From Sutterella sp. UBA4713 (GTDB lineage: Bacteria; Pseudomonadota; Gammaproteobacteria; Burkholderiales; Burkholderiaceae_F), in assembly GCA_002404465.1 (NCBI GenBank), contig DHJT01000015.1, positions 1 to 6,275 of the forward strand: 6,275 bases of DNA, written 5' to 3'. This document shows, one piece after another, positions 1-5,687 of this stretch. Made by a program: the position numbers and the translations under genes. The notes below the pieces were generated by a model. The model was not told the DNA's origin. It did not search any database and saw nothing but the letters and a program-made list of their open reading frames with translations. How positions within the stretch are numbered: position 1 is the stretch's first letter; each line of letters opens with the position of its first letter.

Positions 1-387
1 ACGGGTTTGTCCATCCCGACGATCCCGGCAATTTTCCTAAAGCATTTGGGCGGGGCGTCACTTGCTATGGGGCTTCTTTGTATCGGAGCAGGTTTGCGTC
101 TTCAGGCTTTTCGGGGACACGGAGCTTTGATTGTCGCCTCTACGGTTGAACGCTTGATCCTCGTTCCTGCGATTGCATGGGGGATGGGAGCGGCATTCGG
201 ACTTTCTCCCGTACAAGCGGGCGTTCTTTTACTTTTTGCCGCACTTCCGACGGCGCAGTCTTGCTACGTGATGACGGCAACGATGCGGGGCGATGCGGCT
301 TGCGTTGCCGGCGTGACGACAGCGCAGACCTTAGTTGCCATGGCGACGCTTCCTGTTTGGACGGCGGTTATCCAGTCGCTTGGCTAA
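1..387 (+). CDS. AEC (auxin efflux carrier) family transporter, C-terminal part
   Basis: This is the last 128 residues of an inner-membrane secondary carrier; the 5' part lies outside the window and the frame is open from base 1. It is strongly hydrophobic, with about four membrane segments. The family pattern is recognisable: a GLLCIGAGLRL segment (a glycine-rich helix typical of the C-terminal half), then RLILVPAIAW, the LLLFAALPTAQSCYV segment with the conserved 'LPTA' followed by a small-residue stretch, GDA, and a final helix TTAQTLVAMATLPVW. Family members export or import organic anions such as malonate, or are of unknown substrate; the substrate cannot be read from this fragment. A TTG at 7 is in frame but is just an internal leucine. 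A terminator-like hairpin lies about 100 bases downstream. The family call is firm; the specific role is unknown. Confidence 0.88.
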   Translation, partial: TGLSIPTIPAIFLKHLGGASLAMGLLCIGAGLRLQAFRGHGALIVASTVERLILVPAIAWGMGAAFGLSPVQAGVLLLFAALPTAQSCYVMTATMRGDAACVAGVTTAQTLVAMATLPVWTAVIQSLG

Positions 388-424
388 AACAGGGTCAATT
401 TCTCCTCGGAAAAGCAGAAAGCCT

Positions 425-438
425 CATCCGTACGGATG
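425..438. promoter_or_regulatory. 14-base perfect palindrome, possible operator
   Basis: The bases CATCCGTACGGATG equal their own reverse complement. The palindrome sits 113 bases ahead of the fadL start codon and outside any gene. A symmetric site in a spacer is what a dimeric repressor or activator would bind, but I recognise no regulator with this consensus and no second copy is obvious in the window. Operator function is inference. Confidence 0.35.
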
Positions 439-490
439 GAAACAAGAATTACCCGTTCGTTTCGGCAGTAAAGTTCGACCTCGGAAAAAC

Positions 491-517
491 GAGAGCGGCT
501 TTTCTGCCGTTCTTTTT
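491..517 (+). terminator. Intrinsic terminator-like hairpin after the AEC carrier gene
   Basis: The arm GAGAGCGGC (491-499) pairs with GCCGTTCTT (506-514) over a 6-base loop, with two G-U pairs, and the 3' arm runs into a T tract at 513-517. An A run (485-489) lies just upstream, so the structure could also stop transcripts on the other strand. It most likely ends the carrier message before fadL begins. It could alternatively lie in the fadL leader, where a competing stem (463-468 with 504-509) would disrupt it. Confidence 0.55.
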
Positions 518-551
518 AATCTCTTAAGACGCATCTTTTCTTAGGACAGTT

Positions 552-1757
552 ATGAAACGAATTCTTTTTGCCGCGACAGCGGTGTTGGCCCTCGGCACAC
601 AAGCTTCTTATGCCGGCGGATTTATGCTCATGGAGCAGTCGGCGGCCGGAATCGGTCGTGCTAATGCCGGTGCCGGTGTTTTCGGCGACGACGCCTCTGC
701 AGCGTGGTTTAACCCGGCCGGTATGACATTGTTGCAGGGGAAGCGCTTTCAGGCAGGCACGGCTCTCGGCGTCGTTGATGCCAAGTACGAAAGCAAAAAC
801 GGCGGCGCAAGCGACAACGCTTACGACGGCATTGTGCCTATCCCCTTCATGCACACGACGCTGCAGTTAACGGACTCCGTGTGGGCCGGTTTGAGCATTG
901 CGGTTCCCTTCGGCATGCAAACCAAGTACAAGGATTCGTTTGAGGCCGGTGTCCGTGGTCTTTCTGCTAAGGTTCAAACAATTGACGTCAATCCGAGCAT
1001 TGCCTTTAAGGTCAATGACATGTTCTCGGTTGGTGTCGGTGTTTCCGCGCAGTACGGGAGCAAGGAACTTAGAACCGGACAGAATTCGCAGATTAATAAG
1101 GTCAAAGGCTCGGATGTGGCTTGGGGTGTAAATGCCGGCATCCTGTTTAAGCCGCGCGACGATATGCGTTTCGGTTTGGCTTGGCGTAGTAGTGTCAAGC
1201 ACGATTTGGACGGTCATATGTATATGCCGAGCGGAGTTACGTACGACACAACCGTACCTTTTAAAACACCGCAGACCGTTATTTTGTCGGGCGCATGGGA
1301 TGTGAATCCGCAATGGACGGTGGCCGGAACTTTCCGTTGGTCGGACTGGTCGGTTTTCAAGACGTTGTCAGTCAATAGCAGGCAGGGAGGGGGGGCGCTC
1401 GCTACTACAGAAGAAAACTGGAAAGATTGCTACCTGTTTTCCCTCGGAGCGGATTACCGCTATAGCGACGCGTGGACGTTCCGCGCCGGTGCGGCGTATG
1501 AATCGAGCACTATTCGTGAGGACAAGTACCGTATGACGACCGTTCCCGATAGCAGCCGTCTGTGGCTTTCCGTCGGTGCCACATGGCATGCCAGCAAACA
1601 GCTGCAGTGTGATGTCGGGTACCTATTCTTGCATGCGCTCGAAAGCTCTCCGATTACAAAACTGGGACAAGATCGCAAGCCTACTGATGAAGTCTTTGGT
1701 GACTATAAGCGGACGAACGTACACATGTTCGGCGTTCAGGCCGTCTATAGCTTCTGA
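552..1757 (+). CDS. FadL/OmpP1-family outer-membrane channel for long-chain fatty acids or other hydrophobic compounds
   Basis: The gene encodes 401 residues, slightly shorter than E. coli FadL. A typical signal peptide ends after Ala-Ser-Tyr-Ala at residue 21. The mature N-terminus GGFMLMEQSAAGIGRA resembles the plug-forming N-terminal hatch of FadL, and the family's NPA motif follows at residues 54-56 (AAWFNPAGM). The rest shows alternating amphipathic strands of a beta-barrel, the family-typical GLAWRSSVKHDLDG stretch near 208-221, WSDW near 263-266, and a terminal Phe (VYSF) as used for barrel assembly. The family moves hydrophobic molecules across the outer membrane by lateral diffusion; fatty acids are the default, but aromatic-compound relatives exist and the substrate is not decided here. 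The start has AGGA 5 bases upstream. A run of seven G (1389-1395) lies in a presumed loop. Two cysteines (293, 353) are unusual for a barrel. The gene ends in its own terminator, so it is probably a single-gene unit. Confidence 0.93.
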   Translation: MKRILFAATAVLALGTQASYAGGFMLMEQSAAGIGRANAGAGVFGDDASAAWFNPAGMTLLQGKRFQAGTALGVVDAKYESKNGGASDNAYDGIVPIPFMHTTLQLTDSVWAGLSIAVPFGMQTKYKDSFEAGVRGLSAKVQTIDVNPSIAFKVNDMFSVGVGVSAQYGSKELRTGQNSQINKVKGSDVAWGVNAGILFKPRDDMRFGLAWRSSVKHDLDGHMYMPSGVTYDTTVPFKTPQTVILSGAWDVNPQWTVAGTFRWSDWSVFKTLSVNSRQGGGALATTEENWKDCYLFSLGADYRYSDAWTFRAGAAYESSTIREDKYRMTTVPDSSRLWLSVGATWHASKQLQCDVGYLFLHALESSPITKLGQDRKPTDEVFGDYKRTNVHMFGVQAVYSF

Positions 1758-1787
1758 TCGATTAATACAATTTTCCTGAGACGCTTG

Positions 1788-1822
1788 ACCGCAGTGCTCC
1801 GAAAGGGGACTGCGGTTTTTTT
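1788..1822 (+). terminator. Strong intrinsic terminator of fadL
   Basis: ACCGCAGT (1788-1795) pairs perfectly with ACTGCGGT (1809-1816). Inside, after one bulged G, CTCC pairs with GGGG around a GAAA loop (1801-1804), giving about 12 pairs capped by a GNRA-type tetraloop. A run of seven T (1816-1822) follows. It begins 30 bases after the fadL stop codon. Confidence 0.92.
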
Positions 1823-1852
1823 AGAAATGCAACGAGCCTTAGCGGGAAGCGC

Positions 1853-1881
1853 TTGCGAGCCGCGTCAAGAGTCCGTAAAGT
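1853..1881 (+). promoter_or_regulatory. Candidate promoter for the UPF0173 hydrolase gene
   Basis: TTGCGA (1853-1858) and TAAAGT (1876-1881) each match four of six bases of the sigma-70 -35 and -10 consensus and are separated by exactly 17 bases. The pair lies between the fadL terminator and the next start codon, giving a leader of roughly 30 bases. The match is only moderate, so this is a proposal. Confidence 0.35.
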
Positions 1882-1906
1882 TAAAGCGATATGTATCGGA
1901 AAACGC

Positions 1907-1912
1907 AAGGAG
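1907..1912 (+). promoter_or_regulatory. Ribosome binding site deciding the hydrolase start
   Basis: AAGGAG lies 5 bases before the ATG at 1918. The earlier in-frame ATG at 1891 has no purine-rich site ahead of it and would add nine residues with no counterpart in the family, so 1918 is chosen. Confidence 0.85.
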
Positions 1913-1917
1913 AAACG

Positions 1918-2592
1918 ATGAGGAACACGATCTTTCACTACATTCATCATGCCGCATTTTGGCTTGAAGCCGAAGAAAAAAAAGTGCTTTTCGATCCGTT
2001 TTTGGAAGGGAATCCCGAGGGGCTGACGGATAGAGATATCGATGCCGATTGGGTTTTCGTTTCACACGCGCATGCCGACCACTTAGGAAGTGCCTTGGAA
2101 ATTGCGCAGCGCACCGGAGCGCCCATCATTTCCACGGCGGAAATTTGCGGCTTGGCAGGTCAAGCCGGATGCGCATCACACGCCATGCACATCGGCGGGA
2201 CACACGATTTTCCTTTCGGGAAAGTGAGGATTACTCCGGCGTTTCACGGAAGCGGAGTAGCCGGAGGACATGCATGCGGCTTTATCGTGAATTTTTTCGG
2301 ACTTCGTCTTTACTACGCGGGAGATACGGGCCTGTTCGGGGATATGAAGTGGCTTCGGTCTGTTGAGCCCTTTGATGTGGCCGTACTACCGATCGGTGAC
2401 AATTACACGATGGGACCGAAAGATGCAGCGATTGCCGCGCGTTGGCTCGGCGCGCCGTTTGTGATCCCGGTGCATTACAACACGTGGCCCGTGATTGCGC
2501 AGGATCCGAAGGCGTTTAAGCAAGCAGTCGAAAAAGAGGGTGATGTTCGGGTTCTCGTTGTCGAGCCCGGTAAGTCCGTTCATTTGTCCTGA
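1918..2592 (+). CDS. UPF0173 family metal-dependent hydrolase (metallo-beta-lactamase fold)
   Basis: The 224-residue protein matches the usual length of the UPF0173 family (YtkL-like, near UlaG lactonases). Metal-binding residues are all present: the HAHADH motif at residues 50-55, His110 in AFHGS, Asp136 in YYAGDTGLF and His186 in IPVHYNTWP. Other family hallmarks are KKVLFDPFLEGNP (21-33), HIGGTHDF (91-98) and LPIGDNYTMGPKDA (157-170). No signal peptide or membrane segment is seen, so it should be cytoplasmic. The fold hydrolyses ester, thioester, lactone or phosphodiester bonds; the physiological substrate of this family is not established, so only the general activity can be given. It follows the fadL terminator and is probably transcribed on its own. 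Its last 13 bases overlap the 3' end of the oppositely oriented cydX-like gene. Confidence 0.93.
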   Translation: MRNTIFHYIHHAAFWLEAEEKKVLFDPFLEGNPEGLTDRDIDADWVFVSHAHADHLGSALEIAQRTGAPIISTAEICGLAGQAGCASHAMHIGGTHDFPFGKVRITPAFHGSGVAGGHACGFIVNFFGLRLYYAGDTGLFGDMKWLRSVEPFDVAVLPIGDNYTMGPKDAAIAARWLGAPFVIPVHYNTWPVIAQDPKAFKQAVEKEGDVRVLVVEPGKSVHLS

Positions 2593-2699
2593 GGATTTGT
2601 GTCGGCCGGCGGTCGGTCGTCGCGTTCGCCGGCAACGCAAATCAAAACGGAAAGTGTCAGGGCAAATCCGAGCGCCGTAATCCAATAAAAGTAAATCAT
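2580..2699 (-). CDS. cydX: CydX-like small subunit of cytochrome bd oxidase
   Basis: A 39-residue gene starts 13 bases after cydB. I translated it by hand: it begins MIYFYWITALGFALTLSVLI, has one membrane helix (about residues 3-23) and ends in a charged tail rich in Asp, Arg, Pro and Gln. E. coli CydX (37 residues, from memory) begins MWYFAWILG; here Tyr3, Phe4, Trp6, Ile7 and Glu25 fall at the same positions, while Trp2 is replaced by Ile and Gly9 by Ala. CydX is a single-helix inner-membrane subunit that binds CydA and stabilises the haem groups of the bd oxidase. The start has AAGGAG 7 bases upstream. The stop lies inside the facing hydrolase gene (13-base overlap). Position as last gene of the operon, size and topology all fit. 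The divergent sequence is the only reason for doubt. Confidence 0.85.
   Translation of the reverse strand: MIYFYWITALGFALTLSVLICVAGERDDRPPADTNPQDK
2605..2633. other. GC-rich inverted repeat inside the cydX-like gene
   Basis: GCCGGCG (2605-2611) and CGCCGGC (2627-2633) can form a 7-pair stem over a 15-base loop. It lies between the end of the hydrolase gene and the body of cydX. Neither strand has a T tract after it, so it is not an intrinsic terminator. It might slow or protect RNA ends of the converging messages, or simply reflect the codons of the Arg/Pro/Ala-rich tail. Confidence 0.3.
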
Positions 2700-2706
2700 A
2701 GGTGCT

Positions 2707-2712
2707 CTCCTT
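2707..2712 (-). promoter_or_regulatory. Ribosome binding site of the cydX-like gene
   Basis: AAGGAG on the minus strand lies directly after the cydB stop codon and 7 bases before the ATG at 2699. It is one of the best Shine-Dalgarno matches in the window and supports the short downstream frame as a translated gene. Confidence 0.85.
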
Positions 2713-3852
2713 TTAATACAGGTGCTTGTCGTTTTGGGCGATGTATTCGTCCGTGACTTTCCCGCTCATAACGTGATAGGCCCAGGCGGTGTAGCTTAGA
2801 ACGAAGGGCATGAAAACAACGACGGCCACAAGCATGATTTCCAATGTTAGTTGGGAACTGCAACAATCCCAAACTGTAAGGCTTGAAGTCGGATGTGAGG
2901 AACTCGGTAAGACAAACGGGAACATGGCCACAAGAGGCGTCAAAACAATTGAAACGATTCCCAGTCCGCTGGCACAAACGGACGCTATGCTGCAGTGACG
3001 TCGCGCAAAGGCAATGATGCTTAACTCGGCGACAATGCCGATAAGGGGCAGGGCAAAAAGCGCCGGATAGCTTAAAAAGTTCGTAAGCCATCCGCCCGAG
3101 TAAATATCGACGGTTTTCGTGAGCGGCGTTGCCGGACCCGCAGGAGAAAGACCGATGCTGACGACGTATCCGTCGATTCCCAGATAGACCCAAAAGCCCG
3201 CCGCAATAAATAAAAGTGCCGTTACTGTAGCTGCGACGGAGGCGACAAGGGCAGCGCGGTATTGAAGGACGTCTTCGGTTTTCAATAGTAACCAGCAGGC
3301 TCCGTGAACGACAATCATCGAAAGGCTGACAAGGCCGCACAGGAGTGCAAAGGGATTCAGAAGCCCCCAGAAACTTCCTGTGTACGTCACCCGCATTGTT
3401 TCGTCAAAATGGAAAGGGACTCCGATAAGAAGATTCCCGAAGGCCACGCCGAAAATCACCGGCGGAACGGCAGAACCGGCAAAAAGTGCCCAGTCCCAAC
3501 TTGTACGCCATTTTTTGTCCGGGAGTTTGCTCCGAAAGTCAAACCCGACCGGTCGTAAGATGAGTACGGCAAGCACGATGAGCATGGCCCAGTAAAAGCC
3601 TGAAAAGGTGACGGCATAGACCAAAGGCCAAGCGGCAAAGATGGCGCCGCCCCCTGTTAGGAGCCAAACTTGATTGCCGTCCCAGTGAGGGGCTACGGCG
3701 TTAATCATGCATCGACGCTCCGTGTCATTTTTCCCGAGGAAAGGCAAGAGTGAACCGACGCCCATATCTTGGCCGTCCATGACGGCAAAACCTGCAAGAA
3801 GAACACCGATTAAAAGCCACCAAATGAATTTGAGGATTTCATAATCAATCAC
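2713..3852 (-). CDS. cydB: Cytochrome bd quinol oxidase subunit II
   Basis: With the GTG start the protein is 379 residues, the same length as E. coli CydB as I recall it, and begins MIDYEILKFIWWLLIGV like the family. Landmarks fall at the expected positions: GFAVMDGQDMGVG (Asp29), NDTERR (42-47), APHWDGNQVWL (Trp57, Asp58), ILRPVGFDFRSK (Arg100), and late MFPFVLPSSS and SSQLTL segments. It is a multi-helix inner-membrane protein that pairs with CydA; Asp58 corresponds to a residue implicated in the proton path to the oxygen-reducing site. GGAGGA sits 7 bases before the GTG. An upstream in-frame ATG at 3930 would add 26 residues inside cydA and has no support. The gap to cydA is 16 bases and to cydX 13 bases, so it is the middle of one operon. 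It is intact, with nothing missing. Confidence 0.97.
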   Translation of the reverse strand: MIDYEILKFIWWLLIGVLLAGFAVMDGQDMGVGSLLPFLGKNDTERRCMINAVAPHWDGNQVWLLTGGGAIFAAWPLVYAVTFSGFYWAMLIVLAVLILRPVGFDFRSKLPDKKWRTSWDWALFAGSAVPPVIFGVAFGNLLIGVPFHFDETMRVTYTGSFWGLLNPFALLCGLVSLSMIVVHGACWLLLKTEDVLQYRAALVASVAATVTALLFIAAGFWVYLGIDGYVVSIGLSPAGPATPLTKTVDIYSGGWLTNFLSYPALFALPLIGIVAELSIIAFARRHCSIASVCASGLGIVSIVLTPLVAMFPFVLPSSSHPTSSLTVWDCCSSQLTLEIMLVAVVVFMPFVLSYTAWAYHVMSGKVTDEYIAQNDKHLY

Positions 3853-3859
3853 GGTTATT

Positions 3860-3865
3860 TCCTCC
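3860..3865 (-). promoter_or_regulatory. Ribosome binding site deciding the GTG start of cydB
   Basis: GGAGGA on the minus strand, in the 16-base cydA-cydB gap, is 7 bases before a GTG at 3852. The family-typical N-terminus IDYE follows immediately, which fixes the start at the GTG. Confidence 0.85.
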
Positions 3866-3868
3866 GGG

Positions 3869-5422
3869 TTAGGCTTTGCGTTCGAAAAAATAACGACCGG
3901 TGCCGAGTGAGCTCGGACCGAGTCGGGCAAAACGTGTCATGAGCCACAACTCGACCACAAGCAATGTTGAGTATAGAAGGACGAATCCGCCGATGGAAAA
4001 CGCTAAGTCGGTTGCCGAGAGGGAAGAGACGGACAGGTCAACCGGTAATACTTCGTAGATAGTCCAAGGTTGGCGTCCGTATTCGGCGACAAACCAGCCG
4101 AGTTCACAGGCAATCCATGGAACAGGAAGTGAAAACAGCATGATGCGCAAAAACCCTTGGTGCTGCGCGATGGTGTCTTTAATGCTATGAACGGTTGCGA
4201 GTAAGAAGATGAAAAGGCAAATGAGCCCGCAGATAACCATGATCCGAAATGACCAATACATCGGAGTGACGGCAGGAATGGTCGATAAGGCTGCCTGTCT
4301 TACTTGCTCGGGCGTTGCCTGTGAGATGTCGGATGTGTATTTTTTTAAGAGCAGGCCGTACCCAAGATTGGCTTTAACCTCGTTAAAACGTTTTTGCAGA
4401 TCTTGGTCTCCCGGTGATTTACGTAACTCTGTCAGAAGCTCAACGGCCTGGGCGCCTTCGATGATGCGACCTTGTGCCGTTTCAACCAAGGGGTTGATTC
4501 CCGGGATTTCTTGGCTTGTCGAGCGCGTGCCCATCAGTCCGAAGAGCCAGGGGACGGAAATCTCATAATCGTTTTTGCGTTCGGCCTCGTTGGGAACGGC
4601 GAAAATCGATAGCGGAGCCGGTGCCTCGTGGGTTTCCCACACCGCTTCTATGGCGGCAATTTTTGTCGGTTGGTTTTGAGTGACGAGATAGCCGGACTCG
4701 TCTCCCATATGGAGCGTAAAAATCGTAGCCATTAGACCGAAAACAGCTGCAACCTTAATGGAACGCTTGGCAAATGCAATATCGCGTCCGCGAATAAGAT
4801 AAAAGGCTGAAACGGCCAGTACGAAGATAGCGCCTGTCATGTAGCCGGCATTAATGGTATGCATGAATTTGGCCTGTGCCCACGGGCTTGTAACGACAGA
4901 CCAAAAGTCGGTTGTTTCCATGCGCATGGTCAAAAAGTTAAAGTCGCTGCCGGTCGGATACTGCATCCAGGCATTGGCAATGAGAATCCACAGGGCCGAC
5001 AGATTCGAACCTAATGCCATCAGAAAGGTCACGAGCAGGTGTTTTTTCTTGCTCAAACGGTTCCAGCCGAAAAAGAACAGGCCGACGAATGTCGATTCTA
5101 AGAAGAAGGCTAAAAGCCCTTCGATGGCAAGCGGAGCTCCGAAAATGTCGCCGACGTAGTGTGAGTAGTAGGCCCAGTTCGTCCCGAATTGAAATTCCAT
5201 GGTAATGCCTGTGGCAACACCCATGGCAAAGTTAATACCGAAGAGCTTGCCCCAAAAACGGGTCATATCCCGATAGATTTCCCGGTTTGTCACAACGTAG
5301 CAACTTTCCATAATGACCAAAATGAAGGAAAGTCCGAGCGTAAGCGGCACAAACAGAAAGTGGTACATGCTTGTGACGGCAAACTGCAAGCGAGATAAGT
5401 CGACGAGAGTGGATGAAATCAT
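3869..5422 (-). CDS. cydA: Cytochrome bd quinol oxidase subunit I
   Basis: The 517-residue inner-membrane protein carries the three haems and the quinol site of the cytochrome bd oxidase, which reduces O2 to water with electrons from quinol and conserves energy without pumping. Using the E. coli protein from memory, equivalents are present: haem ligands His21 (SRLQFAVTSMYHF), His188 (KFMHTINAGYMTGA), Met395 (SFRIMV) and Glu447 in GWFVAEYGRQPW; the proton-path pair Glu101 and Glu109 (AIEGLLAFFLES); and the quinol-loop residues Lys254 and Glu259 (TKIAAIEAVWET). The loop is of the long E. coli-type form, including the ANLGYGLLLKKYT stretch near 351-363. The end FARLGPSSLGTGRYFFE is also family-typical. 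The start ATG overlaps the TGA of the upstream cydP-like gene (ATGA) and has AGGAAA 4 bases upstream. Such enzymes have high oxygen affinity and suit low-oxygen life. It is complete and normal. Confidence 0.98.
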   Translation of the reverse strand: MISSTLVDLSRLQFAVTSMYHFLFVPLTLGLSFILVIMESCYVVTNREIYRDMTRFWGKLFGINFAMGVATGITMEFQFGTNWAYYSHYVGDIFGAPLAIEGLLAFFLESTFVGLFFFGWNRLSKKKHLLVTFLMALGSNLSALWILIANAWMQYPTGSDFNFLTMRMETTDFWSVVTSPWAQAKFMHTINAGYMTGAIFVLAVSAFYLIRGRDIAFAKRSIKVAAVFGLMATIFTLHMGDESGYLVTQNQPTKIAAIEAVWETHEAPAPLSIFAVPNEAERKNDYEISVPWLFGLMGTRSTSQEIPGINPLVETAQGRIIEGAQAVELLTELRKSPGDQDLQKRFNEVKANLGYGLLLKKYTSDISQATPEQVRQAALSTIPAVTPMYWSFRIMVICGLICLFIFLLATVHSIKDTIAQHQGFLRIMLFSLPVPWIACELGWFVAEYGRQPWTIYEVLPVDLSVSSLSATDLAFSIGGFVLLYSTLLVVELWLMTRFARLGPSSLGTGRYFFERKA

Positions 5423-5634
5423 GGTCTTTCCTGACGAGAGACTGCGGAGGCCGCGGGTTGACCTAAAAGACCGGCTGCAACGTTTTCCGGCGTTTGAGCA
5501 AGACGCTTACCGGGAGTGAAAAAGCAAAGCCACAACAAGAAAATGGCAATAATTTTCAGGCACAGTACCGTTCCGACCGGCTTTATAAGACCGGTCGGTT
5601 TTTGACGGGGCATGTCCTTGAAAAGTCGTCGCAT
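5419..5634 (-). CDS. cydP: CydP-like small membrane protein, first gene of the cytochrome bd operon
   Basis: A 71-residue protein with one clear membrane helix, about residues 21-39 (TVLCLKIIAIFLLWLCFF), a basic N-terminus (cytoplasmic by the positive-inside rule) and a short polar tail with NVAAGLLG. This matches the layout of the putative small oxidase subunit CydP found just ahead of cydA in many proteobacteria, with Lys at the start of the helix and an LW..FF ending. The role in the oxidase is presumed, not proven for the family. Its TGA overlaps the cydA ATG, so translation is likely coupled. The ATG at 5634 has AAGG 3 bases and GGAG 9 bases upstream, neither ideal; Met8 has an even closer AAGG (2 bases). 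The roughly 20 residues before the helix may be longer than usual. The operon place is firm; the family name is moderately sure. Confidence 0.75.
   Translation of the reverse strand: MRRLFKDMPRQKPTGLIKPVGTVLCLKIIAIFLLWLCFFTPGKRLAQTPENVAAGLLGQPAASAVSRQERP
5573..5603 (+). terminator. Terminator-like hairpin opposite to cydP
   Basis: CCGACCGG (5573-5580) pairs perfectly with CCGGTCGG (5591-5598) around a 10-base loop and is followed by five T on the plus strand. It has the form of an intrinsic terminator for rightward transcription, but no plus-strand gene is nearby. It lies inside the coding sequence of the leftward cydP-like gene (around codons 11-21). On the minus strand no T tract follows, so it should not stop the cyd message. 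Confidence 0.5.
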
Positions 5635-5653
5635 AAGCCTTAACTCCGCTTTG

Positions 5654-5684
5654 ATTTTAAAAGAAGAAAAGACTTGTTGGCCAA
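5654..5684 (-). promoter_or_regulatory. Weak candidate promoter of the cyd operon in the tex-cydP gap
   Basis: On the minus strand, TAAAAT (5659-5654) matches five of six -10 bases. TTGGCC (5684-5679) is a poor -35 at a long 19-base spacing. It lies in the only non-coding DNA ahead of the operon (53 bases). No terminator separates tex from cydP, so read-through from tex is equally possible. Confidence 0.25.
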
Positions 5685-5687
5685 TAG

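Larger units (their letters stand above)
388..551 (+). promoter_or_regulatory. Intergenic region between the carrier gene and fadL
   Basis: This 164-base spacer has no convincing gene. It contains a 14-base perfect palindrome (425-438), a direct repeat CCTCGGAAAA at 404-413 and 479-488, a terminator-like hairpin (491-517) and the fadL ribosome binding site AGGA (543-546, 5 bases from the ATG). I could not find a well-spaced -35/-10 pair. The fadL promoter is therefore not assigned, although the spacer is the natural place for it. Confidence 0.5.

Noticed and set aside
335..544. Plus-strand 69-codon frame spanning the end of the carrier gene and the spacer before fadL
   Set aside because: It starts inside the carrier gene in another frame, has an Arg/Ser-rich composition typical of a shadow frame, no ribosome binding site and no recognisable domain.
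867..1313. Minus-strand 148-codon frame opposite to fadL
   Set aside because: It is antisense to a clearly coding gene with a signal peptide and barrel pattern; there is no ribosome binding site and no recognisable domain.
1847..1854. Short palindrome AAGCGCTT ahead of the hydrolase gene
   Set aside because: Eight-base palindromes are frequent by chance and the flanks do not extend the symmetry.
2696..3340. Minus-strand 214-codon frame overlapping cydB
   Set aside because: It is a shadow of cydB in another frame. cydB itself has full family conservation, and the shadow shows no protein-like pattern.
5651..5655. TTGAT half site of an FNR/ANR-type operator ahead of cydP
   Set aside because: The partner half at the required 4-base spacing (AAAGA instead of ATCAA) matches only two of five bases, so it is not a credible full site, even though FNR-type control of cyd would make biological sense.
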